Below, piece by piece: positions 27,680-35,506 of a stretch of DNA of 47,099 nucleotides (positions are counted from its first letter, which is position 1; each line of letters starts with the position of its first letter). The position numbers and the translations under genes were made by a program. The notes below the pieces were generated by a model. That model had not been told where the DNA came from. It did no database searches and worked only from the letters and a program-made list of their open reading frames with translations. This stretch comes from Candidatus Soleaferrea massiliensis AP7 (GTDB taxonomy: Bacteria > Bacillota > Clostridia > Oscillospirales > Ruminococcaceae): the NCBI RefSeq assembly GCF_000820765.1, contig NZ_CCYH01000017.1, positions 1 to 47,099 of the forward strand, written 5' to 3'.

Positions 27680-28222
27680 ACAGCAATAGGGTTTACCGGA
27701 CAGAACCACATTGCACATGTAAACCCGCTTCGTTATCGGGGATACTGTTACGACAGCGACACGGGGTATTATTATCTGCAGAGCAGGTACTATGATCCTG
27801 AAATTGGCAGGTTTATCAGTGCAGATGCGATAGTAGGAGCCAATGAGAATATGCTGGCATATAACCTGTTTGCTTACTGTTCCAATGATTCAGTGAACTT
27901 ATATGATCCAACAGGTAAAATGGGCATAGAGAGAGGAATAAATCGAGTAATTAAAGAATTTTGGTTAACTCATGTATGGCTGAACAGTCGTATAACTGAT
28001 AGAATTGCAAGAGCCGGAAAAGCTGGAGATTTGGTAAATATATTATTAGGGGCGGTTCCAAGCATTTCAGTGAAAGTAATTGCTTCAATGCTATTACTTG
28101 CAAGATGGAAAGTCAATAGTGTCAATAGAGGAAAGGGAATATATTTTAATTTTAATAATTTTCTAACCCCTGCATCAGGAGCAGGTTACGTCTATTGCAT
28201 TAGTACGTTCCGATCTCAATGA
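27677..28222 (+). CDS. Orphan RHS core end with toxin tip B
   Basis: From about 27697 the DNA matches the core end of the full RHS gene without stop codons ([39 protein letters not shown]). The 100-residue tip after it is new. It has basic helices, a hydrophobic stretch (about residues 125-150, [13 protein letters not shown]) and an ending with [12 protein letters not shown] do not recognise it. The only start is a TTG inside the preceding hairpin with no ribosome binding site, so independent expression is unlikely. The hydrophobic part may point to a membrane-active toxin. Confidence 0.6.
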   Translation: MTAIGFTGQNHIAHVNPLRYRGYCYDSDTGYYYLQSRYYDPEIGRFISADAIVGANENMLAYNLFAYCSNDSVNLYDPTGKMGIERGINRVIKEFWLTHVWLNSRITDRIARAGKAGDLVNILLGAVPSISVKVIASMLLLARWKVNSVNRGKGIYFNFNNFLTPASGAGYVYCISTFRSQ

Positions 28223-28243
28223 TTAATGGAAAATGGTGTAGTT

Positions 28244-28420
28244 ATGGAAATTATTAAAACCGTGATGGATATTATCATACCGATATATGTAGTGATTTAT
28301 TTAATTTGTATTATATTTACTGAAAAAATTAGTAAAAAAGTAAATCTCTACTTGCAGATTATATTTGTAATTCTAGTTATATTGATGGGAGTCGTGTATA
28401 CAATAGGTGGTTATCAGTAA
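28244..28420 (+). CDS. Small membrane protein, candidate immunity protein for tip B
   Basis: About 58 residues are almost wholly two membrane helices (about 8-26 and 36-56) joined by the basic loop TEKISKKVN. I chose the second ATG; the ATG at 28226 would add six residues but has no ribosome binding site. It lies just after tip B. A two-helix inner-membrane protein would suit protection against a membrane-targeting tip. This is inferred from position and topology. Confidence 0.55.
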   Translation: MEIIKTVMDIIIPIYVVIYLICIIFTEKISKKVNLYLQIIFVILVILMGVVYTIGGYQ

Positions 28421-28447
28421 AGTTTAAAAAAAATAATTGATTAGAGC

Positions 28448-28488
28448 TGATAAGGGGCGGTAATAAGTTTAGTTATCGTCCCTTATCA
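28448..28488 (+). terminator. Hairpin closing module B
   Basis: TGATAAGGGGCG (28448-28459) pairs with CGTCCCTTATCA (28477-28488), with one G-U pair. It has the same position in the module as the hairpins at 26179 and 27644 but a different sequence. Confidence 0.55.
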
Positions 28489-28534
28489 AAAATAACACAG
28501 GGGTATACTTGAAAATCTACAATATTGCAGAAAA

Positions 28535-28668
28535 TATGGAGGTGCGCATTACCAGTATGACAGTTGGAGCAATATTACGACGATTCTGGATGGAACTGGC
28601 TGAGCAGTCACCAGCCAGAACCACATTGTGCATGTGACTCCGCTTCGTTGTCATGGAAGTCATTAGTT
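28535..28668 (+). pseudogene. Orphan RHS core fragment, module C, tip lost
   Basis: The piece matches the full RHS gene from about 24860 (ACCAGTATGACAG and onwards) to 24985. A Gly codon has become TGA (28601-28603), and similarity stops just after CCGCTTCGTT, before the core end. The toxin tip that should follow is missing. Next comes an immunity-like gene. Confidence 0.8.
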
Positions 28669-28702
28669 AAAGCTATAAACAGTTCTTTATGAGGGAAAAA
28701 GT

Positions 28703-29535
28703 GTGAAAGAGAAAAACAGGTTTACTGATTTGAAAAATCCTTCTTATACTGCTTTTTCCAACAGCGAAAAGATGATCGCATTTAACAACACTTCAGGTCA
28801 TATTGCAGTTTATTCTTTAGAAACGGGAGTATTATTATGCAAAAATAATTGCATAAATGAAGAAGGAACACCGTTGTACTTTGTTTGTAATGATACAAAA
28901 ATTGTTGCAGCGGGATGGAATGGGACTGTTTATCTTTTGGACGTTTCCAATAATACAGTGGAGATAATTGGAAATCTAAATATGCATGTAGAAAGCCTAT
29001 TGTCCCTTCATAATGATAACTTGTATGTTGCTGGAACAATTTCTTCGGAATTTGATAAGGGATTTACTGATGCCGTAATCCTCCAACTTTCAGCAACAGA
29101 TCAATCCTCTATGAGGAAATTATGGAGAGGTTCCAGATATTCTATGTGTTTAAATTCTATGACAGCTGTTAACGATACGATTTATTTTTTGTGTCTGATC
29201 AGGTTGCAAATCAAGATGATGTGTTTGCGTTACAAATACAGACTGGAAAAGTTTCTTCCTGCTTGGACCTTTCTGTTTTTCTGGCTGCTGAGGATACATG
29301 TGATAAATATGGATATTTTATATGCTTATGTGTAAGTTCTGATGAGAAATATTTATTACTGGGTTTTTCTAAAGCGATCATAGGATTTGATTTGTTAGAG
29401 AAAAGACAGATTGGAACCGTTCCAGTACAATACCTCAGCAGTTTACATTTTATATCATCTGATTCCCAAATAATAATTGGGTCATGGAAGAGAATAGAAA
29501 TATTTGACTTCGCTATGCTGTTTCCAAATGGCTAA
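28703..29535 (+). pseudogene. Beta-propeller (WD-like) protein, frameshifted at a T-run
   Basis: The gene starts with GTG behind AGGG. The first 163 codons encode repeated beta-sheet units such as SGHIAVYSLETGVLL and WNGTVYLLDVSNN, which resemble WD40-like blades. At the T6 run 29185-29190 the frame breaks. One added T would join it to the frame from 29191 (VSDQVANQDD, then SSDEKYLLLGFS and IIIGSWKRIEIFDF), giving about 277 aa with the repeats continuing. It follows a tip-less RHS fragment, so it may be an orphan immunity gene. T-run slippage could switch it, or it may simply be dead. Confidence 0.7.
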
Positions 29536-29540
29536 ATGTT

Positions 29541-29586
29541 TTAAGTTGTTTCTCCCCAGCTTTAAAGCTGGGGAGAAACAACTTAA
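29541..29586. terminator. Perfect 46-bp palindrome closing module C
   Basis: The halves 29541-29563 and 29564-29586 are exact reverse complements with no spacer. As RNA this gives a long stem with CCCCAGC/GCTGGGG at its tip. It stands at the same module position as the other hairpins and can terminate in both directions. Confidence 0.7.
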
Positions 29587-29645
29587 TCAGATAATCTCAA
29601 TTCGTTTGAGATGGGATTGTAGCGATAAATCTTTGATAAACTTGG

Positions 29646-30057
29646 ATGTTTGTCAAAGAGGTCAACAGACAGACCGGCAAGACAACGGTGGCCAGCTACG
29701 ACGATGGCGGCAACATCCTGAGCAAAAAGGTGTATCCAAATGGGCAGATGGCGGAAAATGAGCCGGAAAAGACCTATGCCTACACCTATGGCGATGTGAA
29801 CTGGCCGGATAAGCTGACGGCGTTTGACGGCAAAGCGATCACCTACGATGCGATCGGCAACATGACCGGCTATGACGGCAGAACCTACAGCTGGGTGGAT
29901 GGCCGAAAGCTGGCGTCGGTCCAGGGCGGCGGACTGGATCTGTCCTATCAGTACAATGCGGATGGACTGCGCACAAAGAAGACATGCGGCACAAGTGAAA
30001 CGGAATATTTCTATGAAGACAGCCAGCTGGTGTATGAACAGCGCGGGAACGACAGCA
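29646..30057 (+). pseudogene. Orphan YD-repeat fragment, module D
   Basis: About 410 bp are nearly identical to the full RHS gene at about 24333-24740 (FDGKAITYDAIGNMTGYDG, SWVDGRKLAS). The fragment has no start region and ends in unrelated sequence before the core end is reached, so neither core nor tip remains. It comes from further upstream in the RHS gene than the other modules. It may be the residue of an earlier full gene or of a recombination. Confidence 0.85.
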
Positions 30058-30211
30058 GCGGGAGAGAACAGCCCAAAACAGAGCAGGTAACAAACAGGAG
30101 AGACAGACATGTAAAAAGAAAAAACAATGGATAACATTACCGTATCTGTTTTTTTGAAATTTATCTATGAGTTTACACAGCAAAAAAGATATCAATCTAA
30201 ACATGGGAATA

Positions 30212-30250
30212 AAACAAGACACACCTCACGACGTGAGGTGTGTCTTGTTT
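30212..30250. terminator. Terminator between RHS array and tRNA-Leu
   Basis: Perfect 18-bp arms (30212-30229 and 30233-30250) with a 3-nt loop have A- and T-rich ends on both strands. It lies 18 nt after the 3' end of the minus-strand tRNA and is probably its terminator. Confidence 0.8.
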
Positions 30251-30267
30251 GTGCAGATTCAGCCTGC

Positions 30268-30354
30268 TGGTGCCGGTGGCCGGACTCGAACCGGCACGGT
30301 GTCGCCACCGGTGGATTTTGAGTCCACTACGTCTGCCAATTCCATCACACCGGC
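30268..30354 (-). tRNA. tRNA-Leu, anticodon CAA
   Basis: The minus strand gives a complete tRNA of 87 nt. It has acceptor arms GCCGGTG and CACCGGC, discriminator A and encoded CCA. The anticodon stem is GTGGA/TCCAC with loop CTCAAAA, and the long class II variable arm GGTGGCGACACC and T-arm GGTTCGAGTCC follow. The anticodon CAA reads UUG. It has no promoter of its own directly upstream; the nearest is 220 nt away, beyond a partial copy of the same tRNA. Confidence 0.95.
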
Positions 30355-30515
30355 ACATCTATTGCACTCATTCCGGCCCGCTTCCATTCCCGAAAGTTTG
30401 GAGAGAACTGGAGGAGAGAACAAACGAATGTACCAAAGCTATTCAGTTGTAAAAAGCGGCTCTGCCACTGGGTTTGCGCCGGTTCCGGGGCTTACAAGAA
30501 AACAAAATCACGGAA

Positions 30516-30557
30516 GATTTTGAATCCACTACGTCTGCCAATTCCATCACACCGGCA
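30516..30557 (-). pseudogene. Partial duplicate of tRNA-Leu (5' half)
   Basis: These 42 bp repeat the 5' half of the tRNA (30314-30355) with one change. The copy covers the acceptor 5' strand, D-arm and anticodon arm and breaks off in or just after the anticodon loop. No T-arm or 3' acceptor strand follows within reach. It sits directly behind a consensus promoter, the normal place of the tRNA. The break point in the anticodon loop is a usual crossover site of tyrosine integrases. Confidence 0.8.
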
Positions 30558-30573
30558 TTTTCATTACCAAATT

Positions 30574-30602
30574 ATTATACCTGCTTTTGATACCATTGTC
30601 AA
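30574..30602 (-). promoter_or_regulatory. Consensus promoter for tRNA-Leu
   Basis: On the minus strand TTGACA (30602-30597), a 17-bp spacer and TATAAT (30579-30574) form a perfect sigma-A promoter. It reads first into the tRNA fragment and, 200 nt later, into the intact tRNA. Confidence 0.8.
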
Positions 30603-30631
30603 GATTTTTTTATCAGCTGTTCAGAATGGCA

Positions 30632-31480
30632 TCACTTTTTTACACCAGACACAACGCGGTCATTCCGGCTGAAATCCTGTATGATCCGGATCTGCTGAAA
30701 CCCTGCGTCCTTAAGAATCCCTGTGACCGCATCGGCTTGGGTATATCCAATTTCAAAGATGAGATGTCCATTGTCTTTCAGCAGATCCCGATACAGCCGG
30801 GTGATCTCCCTGTAAAAAAGAAGACCGTTTTCCGGTGCAAACAGCGCCATATCAGGTTCATGCTGTACTTCGGGCTGCAGATGCGGTTTTTCGGCAGGAT
30901 CGATGTAGGGCGGATTGGAAACGATCAAATCCAGGTTGGGAAGAAGAGACGGAGCGTCTGCAGACAACACATCGGCCAGCAGCGGTGTCACGCAGTCAGC
31001 CCGATGCAGATCGATATTTTTTTTCAGATAGGCAAAGGCGGCGTCGGAGTATTCGAGCGCATAGATCGAAGCGTCCGGCAGCTCTTTCGCAAGCGTGACG
31101 GCGATGCAGCCGCTGCCGCTGCACAAATCTGCAATCACCGGCCTGCTTTTGCAGCGAAGGCTGGCAAGGCAGGCTTCGATGACGGTCTCGGTGTCAGGAC
31201 GCGGTATCAGCACGCCTTCCCCCACGAGAAAAGTTCGGCCGAAGAATTCCCATTCTCCCAAGATATATTGGAGGGGACGGCCCGACATCCGTTCCCGCAG
31301 GATTCCCTGCAGCCGGTCATAGTCTTCCGGCGGGAAGCATGTGTCCGGCCTGGTCAGCAGATCGGTTTTGGAGATGCCGAACAGCGCGTCCAATAAAACA
31401 AAGCTCTCAAACGCAGGGACGGATATCCCCGCGTTTGAAAGCTTGTCCGTTATTTCTTTGTGAATTTGTTTGATTGTCAT
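30632..31480 (-). CDS. prmC: Release factor glutamine methyltransferase PrmC (HemK)
   Basis: PrmC methylates the Gln of the GGQ motif in release factors RF1 and RF2 using S-adenosylmethionine, and so speeds translation termination. The 282-aa protein has the N-terminal helical domain, the linker GVLIPRPDTE, SAM-binding ADLCSGSGCIA, and the catalytic motif NPPYI. I chose the ATG behind GGAAAGAG; a TTG at 31510 would overlap the yqhQ end. It follows yqhQ by about 23 nt on the same strand, a pairing common in Firmicutes, where prfA or rpmE often lie nearby but are not seen here. Confidence 0.95.
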   Translation of the reverse strand: MTIKQIHKEITDKLSNAGISVPAFESFVLLDALFGISKTDLLTRPDTCFPPEDYDRLQGILRERMSGRPLQYILGEWEFFGRTFLVGEGVLIPRPDTETVIEACLASLRCKSRPVIADLCSGSGCIAVTLAKELPDASIYALEYSDAAFAYLKKNIDLHRADCVTPLLADVLSADAPSLLPNLDLIVSNPPYIDPAEKPHLQPEVQHEPDMALFAPENGLLFYREITRLYRDLLKDNGHLIFEIGYTQADAVTGILKDAGFQQIRIIQDFSRNDRVVSGVKK

Positions 31481-31503
31481 AGGTTTTTCTCTTTCCAGCA
31501 GAT

Positions 31504-32439
31504 TTACCAACGGTCATCCTGTCCCTCTTTGGGCAGGACCGCCACAAGCGATGCAATGCCCACTTCGATCTGGGAATCGTCCGGTTCCCGGGTGGTCAGC
31601 CGCTGCAGCCACAGGCCGGGCGCGGAAATGACGCGCGAGAACAGGTTGTCATGCCTGCCCGCAAATTTGATGATCTCATAGGAAACCGACGCGATCACCG
31701 GCAGGAACAGAAGCGAGAGGCCCAGACGCAGGAACATATTGTGCCAGGGGAACAGCGCGTGAACCAGAATGCTGATGATCAGCACGATCAGCAGGAAGCT
31801 GGTGCCGCAGCGCGGATGGAAGCGGGTAAACCCGCGGACGTTCTCTACAGTCAGCTCTTCTCCGGCTTCATAGCACGCAATGGACTTGTGTTCCGCGCCG
31901 TGATATTGAAAGACCCGTTTGATATCCTTCATCATTGAGACGAGTCCGAGGTACAGAATAAAGATGATAATCTTCATGACGCCTTCAACCAGCGTCTTGA
32001 ATCCGCCAAGGTCCACGAAACTGCTGATGAATTTGACGGTGTACATCGGCAGGAACAGGAACAGCGCAACGGCGATCACTACGCCGATGACTGCGGAGAG
32101 ACCGGTTAGGACCTTCATCCATTTGTCGCCGAACTTTTTATCGAGCCATTCCTCAAATTTGGATGGTTCCAGCTCCTCGTCGTCGGTTGCCTTCTCTGCC
32201 GAGAGGGTCAGGCATTTGTAGCCAAGACGGAACGTGTCCACGAGGTTGAAGACGCCGCGGATAAAGGGGGTTTTGCAGTACCATTTGTTGGTTTTTTCAC
32301 TTTTTGAGTTCCAGGTTTCGGTGTCGATCGTTTGGTTGGGAAGACGCACGGACAACGCGGTTTTATCAATGCCGCGCATCATCACGCCTTCAATGACGGC
32401 CTGTCCGCCGATACTGGTTCTATGTAGTTTGTCTGCCAT
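31504..32439 (-). CDS. yqhQ: DUF1385 family membrane protein YqhQ
   Basis: The 311-aa protein has the family motifs GGQAVIEGVMMRG near the start and FQYHGAEHKSIACYE and RFHPRCGTSFLL in the middle, with about five membrane segments. Its biochemical function is not established. Its steady coupling to prmC and rpmE suggests a basic cell function. I chose the ATG behind TTGGGAGTG; the TTG at 32460 would extend it by seven residues through the ribosome binding site. Confidence 0.92.
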   Translation of the reverse strand: MADKLHRTSIGGQAVIEGVMMRGIDKTALSVRLPNQTIDTETWNSKSEKTNKWYCKTPFIRGVFNLVDTFRLGYKCLTLSAEKATDDEELEPSKFEEWLDKKFGDKWMKVLTGLSAVIGVVIAVALFLFLPMYTVKFISSFVDLGGFKTLVEGVMKIIIFILYLGLVSMMKDIKRVFQYHGAEHKSIACYEAGEELTVENVRGFTRFHPRCGTSFLLIVLIISILVHALFPWHNMFLRLGLSLLFLPVIASVSYEIIKFAGRHDNLFSRVISAPGLWLQRLTTREPDDSQIEVGIASLVAVLPKEGQDDRW

Positions 32440-32463
32440 AAATACTTTTTGCACTCCCAATTC

Positions 32464-32508
32464 TCCGTGCGGCGATATAAAAACGGGTTCTCATTATTGC
32501 CGCACGGA
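32464..32508. terminator. Hairpin between nitroreductase and yqhQ
   Basis: TCCGTGCGGC (32464-32473) and GCCGCACGGA (32499-32508) are perfect complements. On the minus strand this lies after the nitroreductase stop and before yqhQ, without a long U-tract, so termination is possible but not certain. Confidence 0.45.
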
Positions 32509-32550
32509 AAATAACAAGACCGAATCACGACAGCCGGCAGTTCTCTCTCT

Positions 32551-33063
32551 TTACTGCTCGGCTGCCGGTTTAAAACCGTTGTAATGCACCCGCGCCGGAT
32601 CGTACCGTTCGGGCGTCTGTTTTGTCTCATCCGGATAGCCGAGCGCGATCAGGCTGTAGGGTTTGATCTGTTCGGGCATCTGGAATTTTTCCACAAAGCC
32701 CTCCATGCGTTCGACACGCGGATATACCGCGCACCAGCAGCTGCCAAGGCCGTTCTGGGTCGCGCAGAGCAGGATGTTCTGCGTTGCGGCCGCACAGTCG
32801 TCCGGCCAGAAGTCCTCGGAAATTTCGCTGTCTCCGCAGACGACTATGGCCAGCGGAGCGCCCGCGAGCATCGACATGGTCGGAAACTCCTCTGCAAGCT
32901 CGGTTAGAATTTGTCTATCATCAATGACGAGGAAATGCCAGGGTTTGAGATTTCTTGCGGTTGGAGCAAAAAAGGCCGCCTTCAGTAACGTTTCCACCAT
33001 TTGACCTTCGACTTCCTGCGAAGTGTATTTGCGGATGCTTCTTCGGGTTGCAAACAAATCCAT
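32551..33063 (-). CDS. Nitroreductase family protein
   Basis: The 170-aa flavoprotein starts MDLFATRRSIRKYTS, the typical FMN-binding opening, followed by FFAPTARNLKPWHF and, later, GLGSCWCAVYPR. Members reduce nitro compounds, quinones or flavins using NAD(P)H, but the substrate cannot be told here. The ATG at 33063 is preceded by AAAAGGAG; the frame itself extends nine codons further to an ATG at 33090 without a good site. It is shorter than oxygen-insensitive nitroreductases such as NfsB, as usual for the clostridial branch. Confidence 0.9.
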   Translation of the reverse strand: MDLFATRRSIRKYTSQEVEGQMVETLLKAAFFAPTARNLKPWHFLVIDDRQILTELAEEFPTMSMLAGAPLAIVVCGDSEISEDFWPDDCAAATQNILLCATQNGLGSCWCAVYPRVERMEGFVEKFQMPEQIKPYSLIALGYPDETKQTPERYDPARVHYNGFKPAAEQ

Positions 33064-33178
33064 AATAAACTCCAACTCCTTTTCAAACATTGGGATATAC
33101 CTACATGAAATATACTACATCAAACAGCCCGGCAATGTCAAGTTTCCAGCCAATATTTTATAAAAAAGAAAAAAATGA

Positions 33179-33207
33179 TTGCATTCGGCAGGTGTGCGGG
33201 ATATAAT
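33179..33207 (+). promoter_or_regulatory. Sigma-A promoter of the DUF1858 gene
   Basis: TTGCAT (33179-33184), a 17-bp spacer and TATAAT (33202-33207) lie about 65 nt before the start of the gene. Confidence 0.65.
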
Positions 33208-33272
33208 AGATAAGGTATAGGGACAGGCTTTCCTTTGCGGAAATGCCTGCCAAGATCAGCAAAGGAGGATTT

Positions 33273-33482
33273 ATGATGGCGTCAGCGATTACAAAGGATT
33301 CTTTGATTGGAGATATTCTGGATCAGGACCGCGGCACCGCAGAGTTTTTTCTGGATATGGGAATGCACTGCCTGGGCTGCCCGGCATCCAGGGGAGAAAG
33401 CGTCGAACAGGCCTGTGCGGTTCACGGTGTGGACTGTGACAAGCTGGTTGAGAAGATCAACGCGTATCTCGCTTCCAAATAG
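33273..33482 (+). CDS. DUF1858 domain protein with CLGC motif
   Basis: The 69-aa protein is of the short DUF1858/ScdA N-terminal type, with ITKDSLIGDIL and MGMHCLGCPAS. The paired Cys residues are the family hallmark, and in related proteins they are linked to iron-sulfur repair or redox roles, though free-standing members are uncharacterised. AAAGGAGG precedes two adjacent ATG codons at 33273 and 33276. It has its own promoter and terminator. Confidence 0.9.
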   Translation: MMASAITKDSLIGDILDQDRGTAEFFLDMGMHCLGCPASRGESVEQACAVHGVDCDKLVEKINAYLASK

Positions 33483-33506
33483 GGAAGCGGTTATCTGAAA
33501 ACGATG

Positions 33507-33548
33507 GGTACGGGTATAGGCGGGCGCTATATCCGTGCCTTTTTATTT
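33507..33548 (+). terminator. Terminator after the DUF1858 gene
   Basis: GGTACGGGTATAG pairs with CTATATCCGTGCC (two G-U pairs) and is followed by TTTTTATTTT. Confidence 0.85.
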
Positions 33549-33698
33549 TACAAAGACGATGCCTTTTGATCTGAAAAATTTTTAAAACAGATCGTCGGTA
33601 CAGGCGGAGGATTCTAGTGCTTCTGGCTTATACCGCACCTGAAACCATGATGGACAAATCAACATACGACTTTATGAAAAATGAGGAAGGTGAGTTTA

Positions 33699-35495
33699 TT
33701 GCAGAAACCAGCACTCAGTGCGAGGCTTCAGCTGGCGGCATCGTTTGTGCGGCAGGGAAGCGTGGTAGCCGACATCGGCACCGATCACGGCTATCTGGCC
33801 GCCTATCTGGTCGCGGATGGAAGATGCCCGTCCGGATATGCCAGCGACATCCATGAACAGCCGCTCGAGAAGGCGCGCGAAACCATCCGCGCCTGCGGGC
33901 TTGAGGACCGCATCCAGACGGTGCTGTCCGACGGGCTTTTGAGCCTGCCGAAGGGCTGCGCGCAGGATATTGTGATCGCCGGCATGGGCGGGGATATGAT
34001 CGCGAAGATCATTGAGGAAGCGCCCTGGCTGCGCGACGAACACATCCGGCTGGTCCTGCAGCCGATGACCAAGATGGACGAGCTGCGCCGTTACCTGTAT
34101 CAAAATGGATTCGGGCTGCTGCGGGAAGAGGCCGTGGAGGACGGGGAGTTCGTCTACACGGTCATGCAGGCGGTCCATACCGGGCAGGGCAAGGATGTCA
34201 GCATGCTGTTCGCGCTGTCCGGCCTGCTGCCGGCCTACGATACGCCCGCGGCGAAACGGTATCTGCTGCGGCAGGCGGATATCCAGCAGAGGAAGGCGGA
34301 CGGGCTGCGCCTGTCCAGAAGAGCAGACCCGAACCAGGCGGCCTACCATGAAACATTGGCCCGCCGTCTCAGGAACCTTGCGAAAGGGGAGGAACAGATG
34401 AACCAGCACACCGTGGGGGATATTTACCGAACCATTGACACAAAGATCGCGCCGTTTTCACTGGCGGAAAGCTGGGATAATCCCGGACTGCTGATCGGCG
34501 GCGAAGAACTGCCGGTCAAAAAGGTTCTGCTTGCCATGGACGCGACCGACGCGGTTGCCGAGGAAGCGGTTTCCAAACGGGCCGAGCTGATTGTGACCCA
34601 TCATCCGGTCATCTTCTCGCCGATCAAGCGGGTGGAGGCGGACAGTGTGGTCTACAAGCTGATTCGAAACGGCATTTCAGTCATCAGTGCGCATACCAAT
34701 CTGGATATCGCCGCCGGCGGCGTGAACGATGCGCTTGCCGAAACCCTCGGACTCGAGCAGATTGAGGGCTTTGCGCAGTCGGGTGCCGACACGTACTATA
34801 AGCTCGTGGCCTTTGTGCCCAGCGATCATGCGGCGGCCGTTTACCGTGCCCTGCGTGGCGCCGGAGCGGGCACGCTCGGCGGCTACGAGGGTTGTGCGTT
34901 CAGCGCGGAGGGAACCGGATGCTTTGAGCCGCGGGACGGCTCCAACCCGTTTATCGGCACGGCGGGCAAAACACAGCGGGTTCCGGAAACCCGTTTGGAG
35001 ATGATTGTGCCGCCCGAAAAGCGCGCGGCGGTGATCGCGGCGCTGCACGCGTCGCATCCGTATGAGGTGCCGGCCTACGACCTGTTTGAGAACCATGCCG
35101 TGCGGGGCTTCCGTTATATGGGCAGGATCGGCAATCTGCCAGAAGAGATGCAGCCGGATGATTTCGCGGCCTATGTGGGCTTAAAGCTCGGCGGCGTCGG
35201 TGTGCGGTGTTCTCCGTTCGGCCTGCCTGTCAGGCGGGTAGCGGTCCTGGGCGGCTCTGGCGCCGATTTCCTCTCACAGGCGAAGCGCGCGGGAGCCGAC
35301 GCGCTGGTCACAGCCGACCCGAAGCATCACCTGTTTTTAGAGGCGGCGCATATCGGCGTGATGCTGGTGGACGCGGGGCATTTCTGTACCGAAAATGTGG
35401 TGATGGGACGTCTCTGCAGGTCGCTCAGAGAGGCGTTCCCCCAGATAGAATTTGAAATTGCCGAACAGAATACCAATCCGGTTCGGTATCGATAG
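33699..35495 (+). CDS. Fusion of tRNA methyltransferase TrmK and Nif3-like protein
   Basis: Two proteins that are separate neighbours in Bacillus (yqfN and yqfO) lie here in one frame of 598 codons. The first 233 residues are TrmK, the SAM-dependent methylase of adenine-22 in tRNA, with VVADIGTDHGYLAAYL and GMGGDMIAKI. The rest is a Nif3/DUF34 dinuclear-metal protein with ESWDNPGLLIG, VTHHPVIF, AHTNLDIAAGG and the distal DAGHFCTE, including the inserted PII-like middle domain. At the junction AAAGGGGAGG (34383-34392) stands 5 nt before an in-frame ATG (34398), so Nif3 can also be made alone. I prefer the TTG start, which GGAAGGTGA fits, over the ATG at 33681. Confidence 0.9.
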   Translation: MQKPALSARLQLAASFVRQGSVVADIGTDHGYLAAYLVADGRCPSGYASDIHEQPLEKARETIRACGLEDRIQTVLSDGLLSLPKGCAQDIVIAGMGGDMIAKIIEEAPWLRDEHIRLVLQPMTKMDELRRYLYQNGFGLLREEAVEDGEFVYTVMQAVHTGQGKDVSMLFALSGLLPAYDTPAAKRYLLRQADIQQRKADGLRLSRRADPNQAAYHETLARRLRNLAKGEEQMNQHTVGDIYRTIDTKIAPFSLAESWDNPGLLIGGEELPVKKVLLAMDATDAVAEEAVSKRAELIVTHHPVIFSPIKRVEADSVVYKLIRNGISVISAHTNLDIAAGGVNDALAETLGLEQIEGFAQSGADTYYKLVAFVPSDHAAAVYRALRGAGAGTLGGYEGCAFSAEGTGCFEPRDGSNPFIGTAGKTQRVPETRLEMIVPPEKRAAVIAALHASHPYEVPAYDLFENHAVRGFRYMGRIGNLPEEMQPDDFAAYVGLKLGGVGVRCSPFGLPVRRVAVLGGSGADFLSQAKRAGADALVTADPKHHLFLEAAHIGVMLVDAGHFCTENVVMGRLCRSLREAFPQIEFEIAEQNTNPVRYR

Positions 35496-35506
35496 GAGGG
35501 AAAACT

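Noticed and set aside
26261..28603. Programmed stop-codon read-through or recoding in orphan RHS cores
   Set aside because: Three different stops occur, each explained by one or few point changes from the intact copy, and the modules have no start signals.
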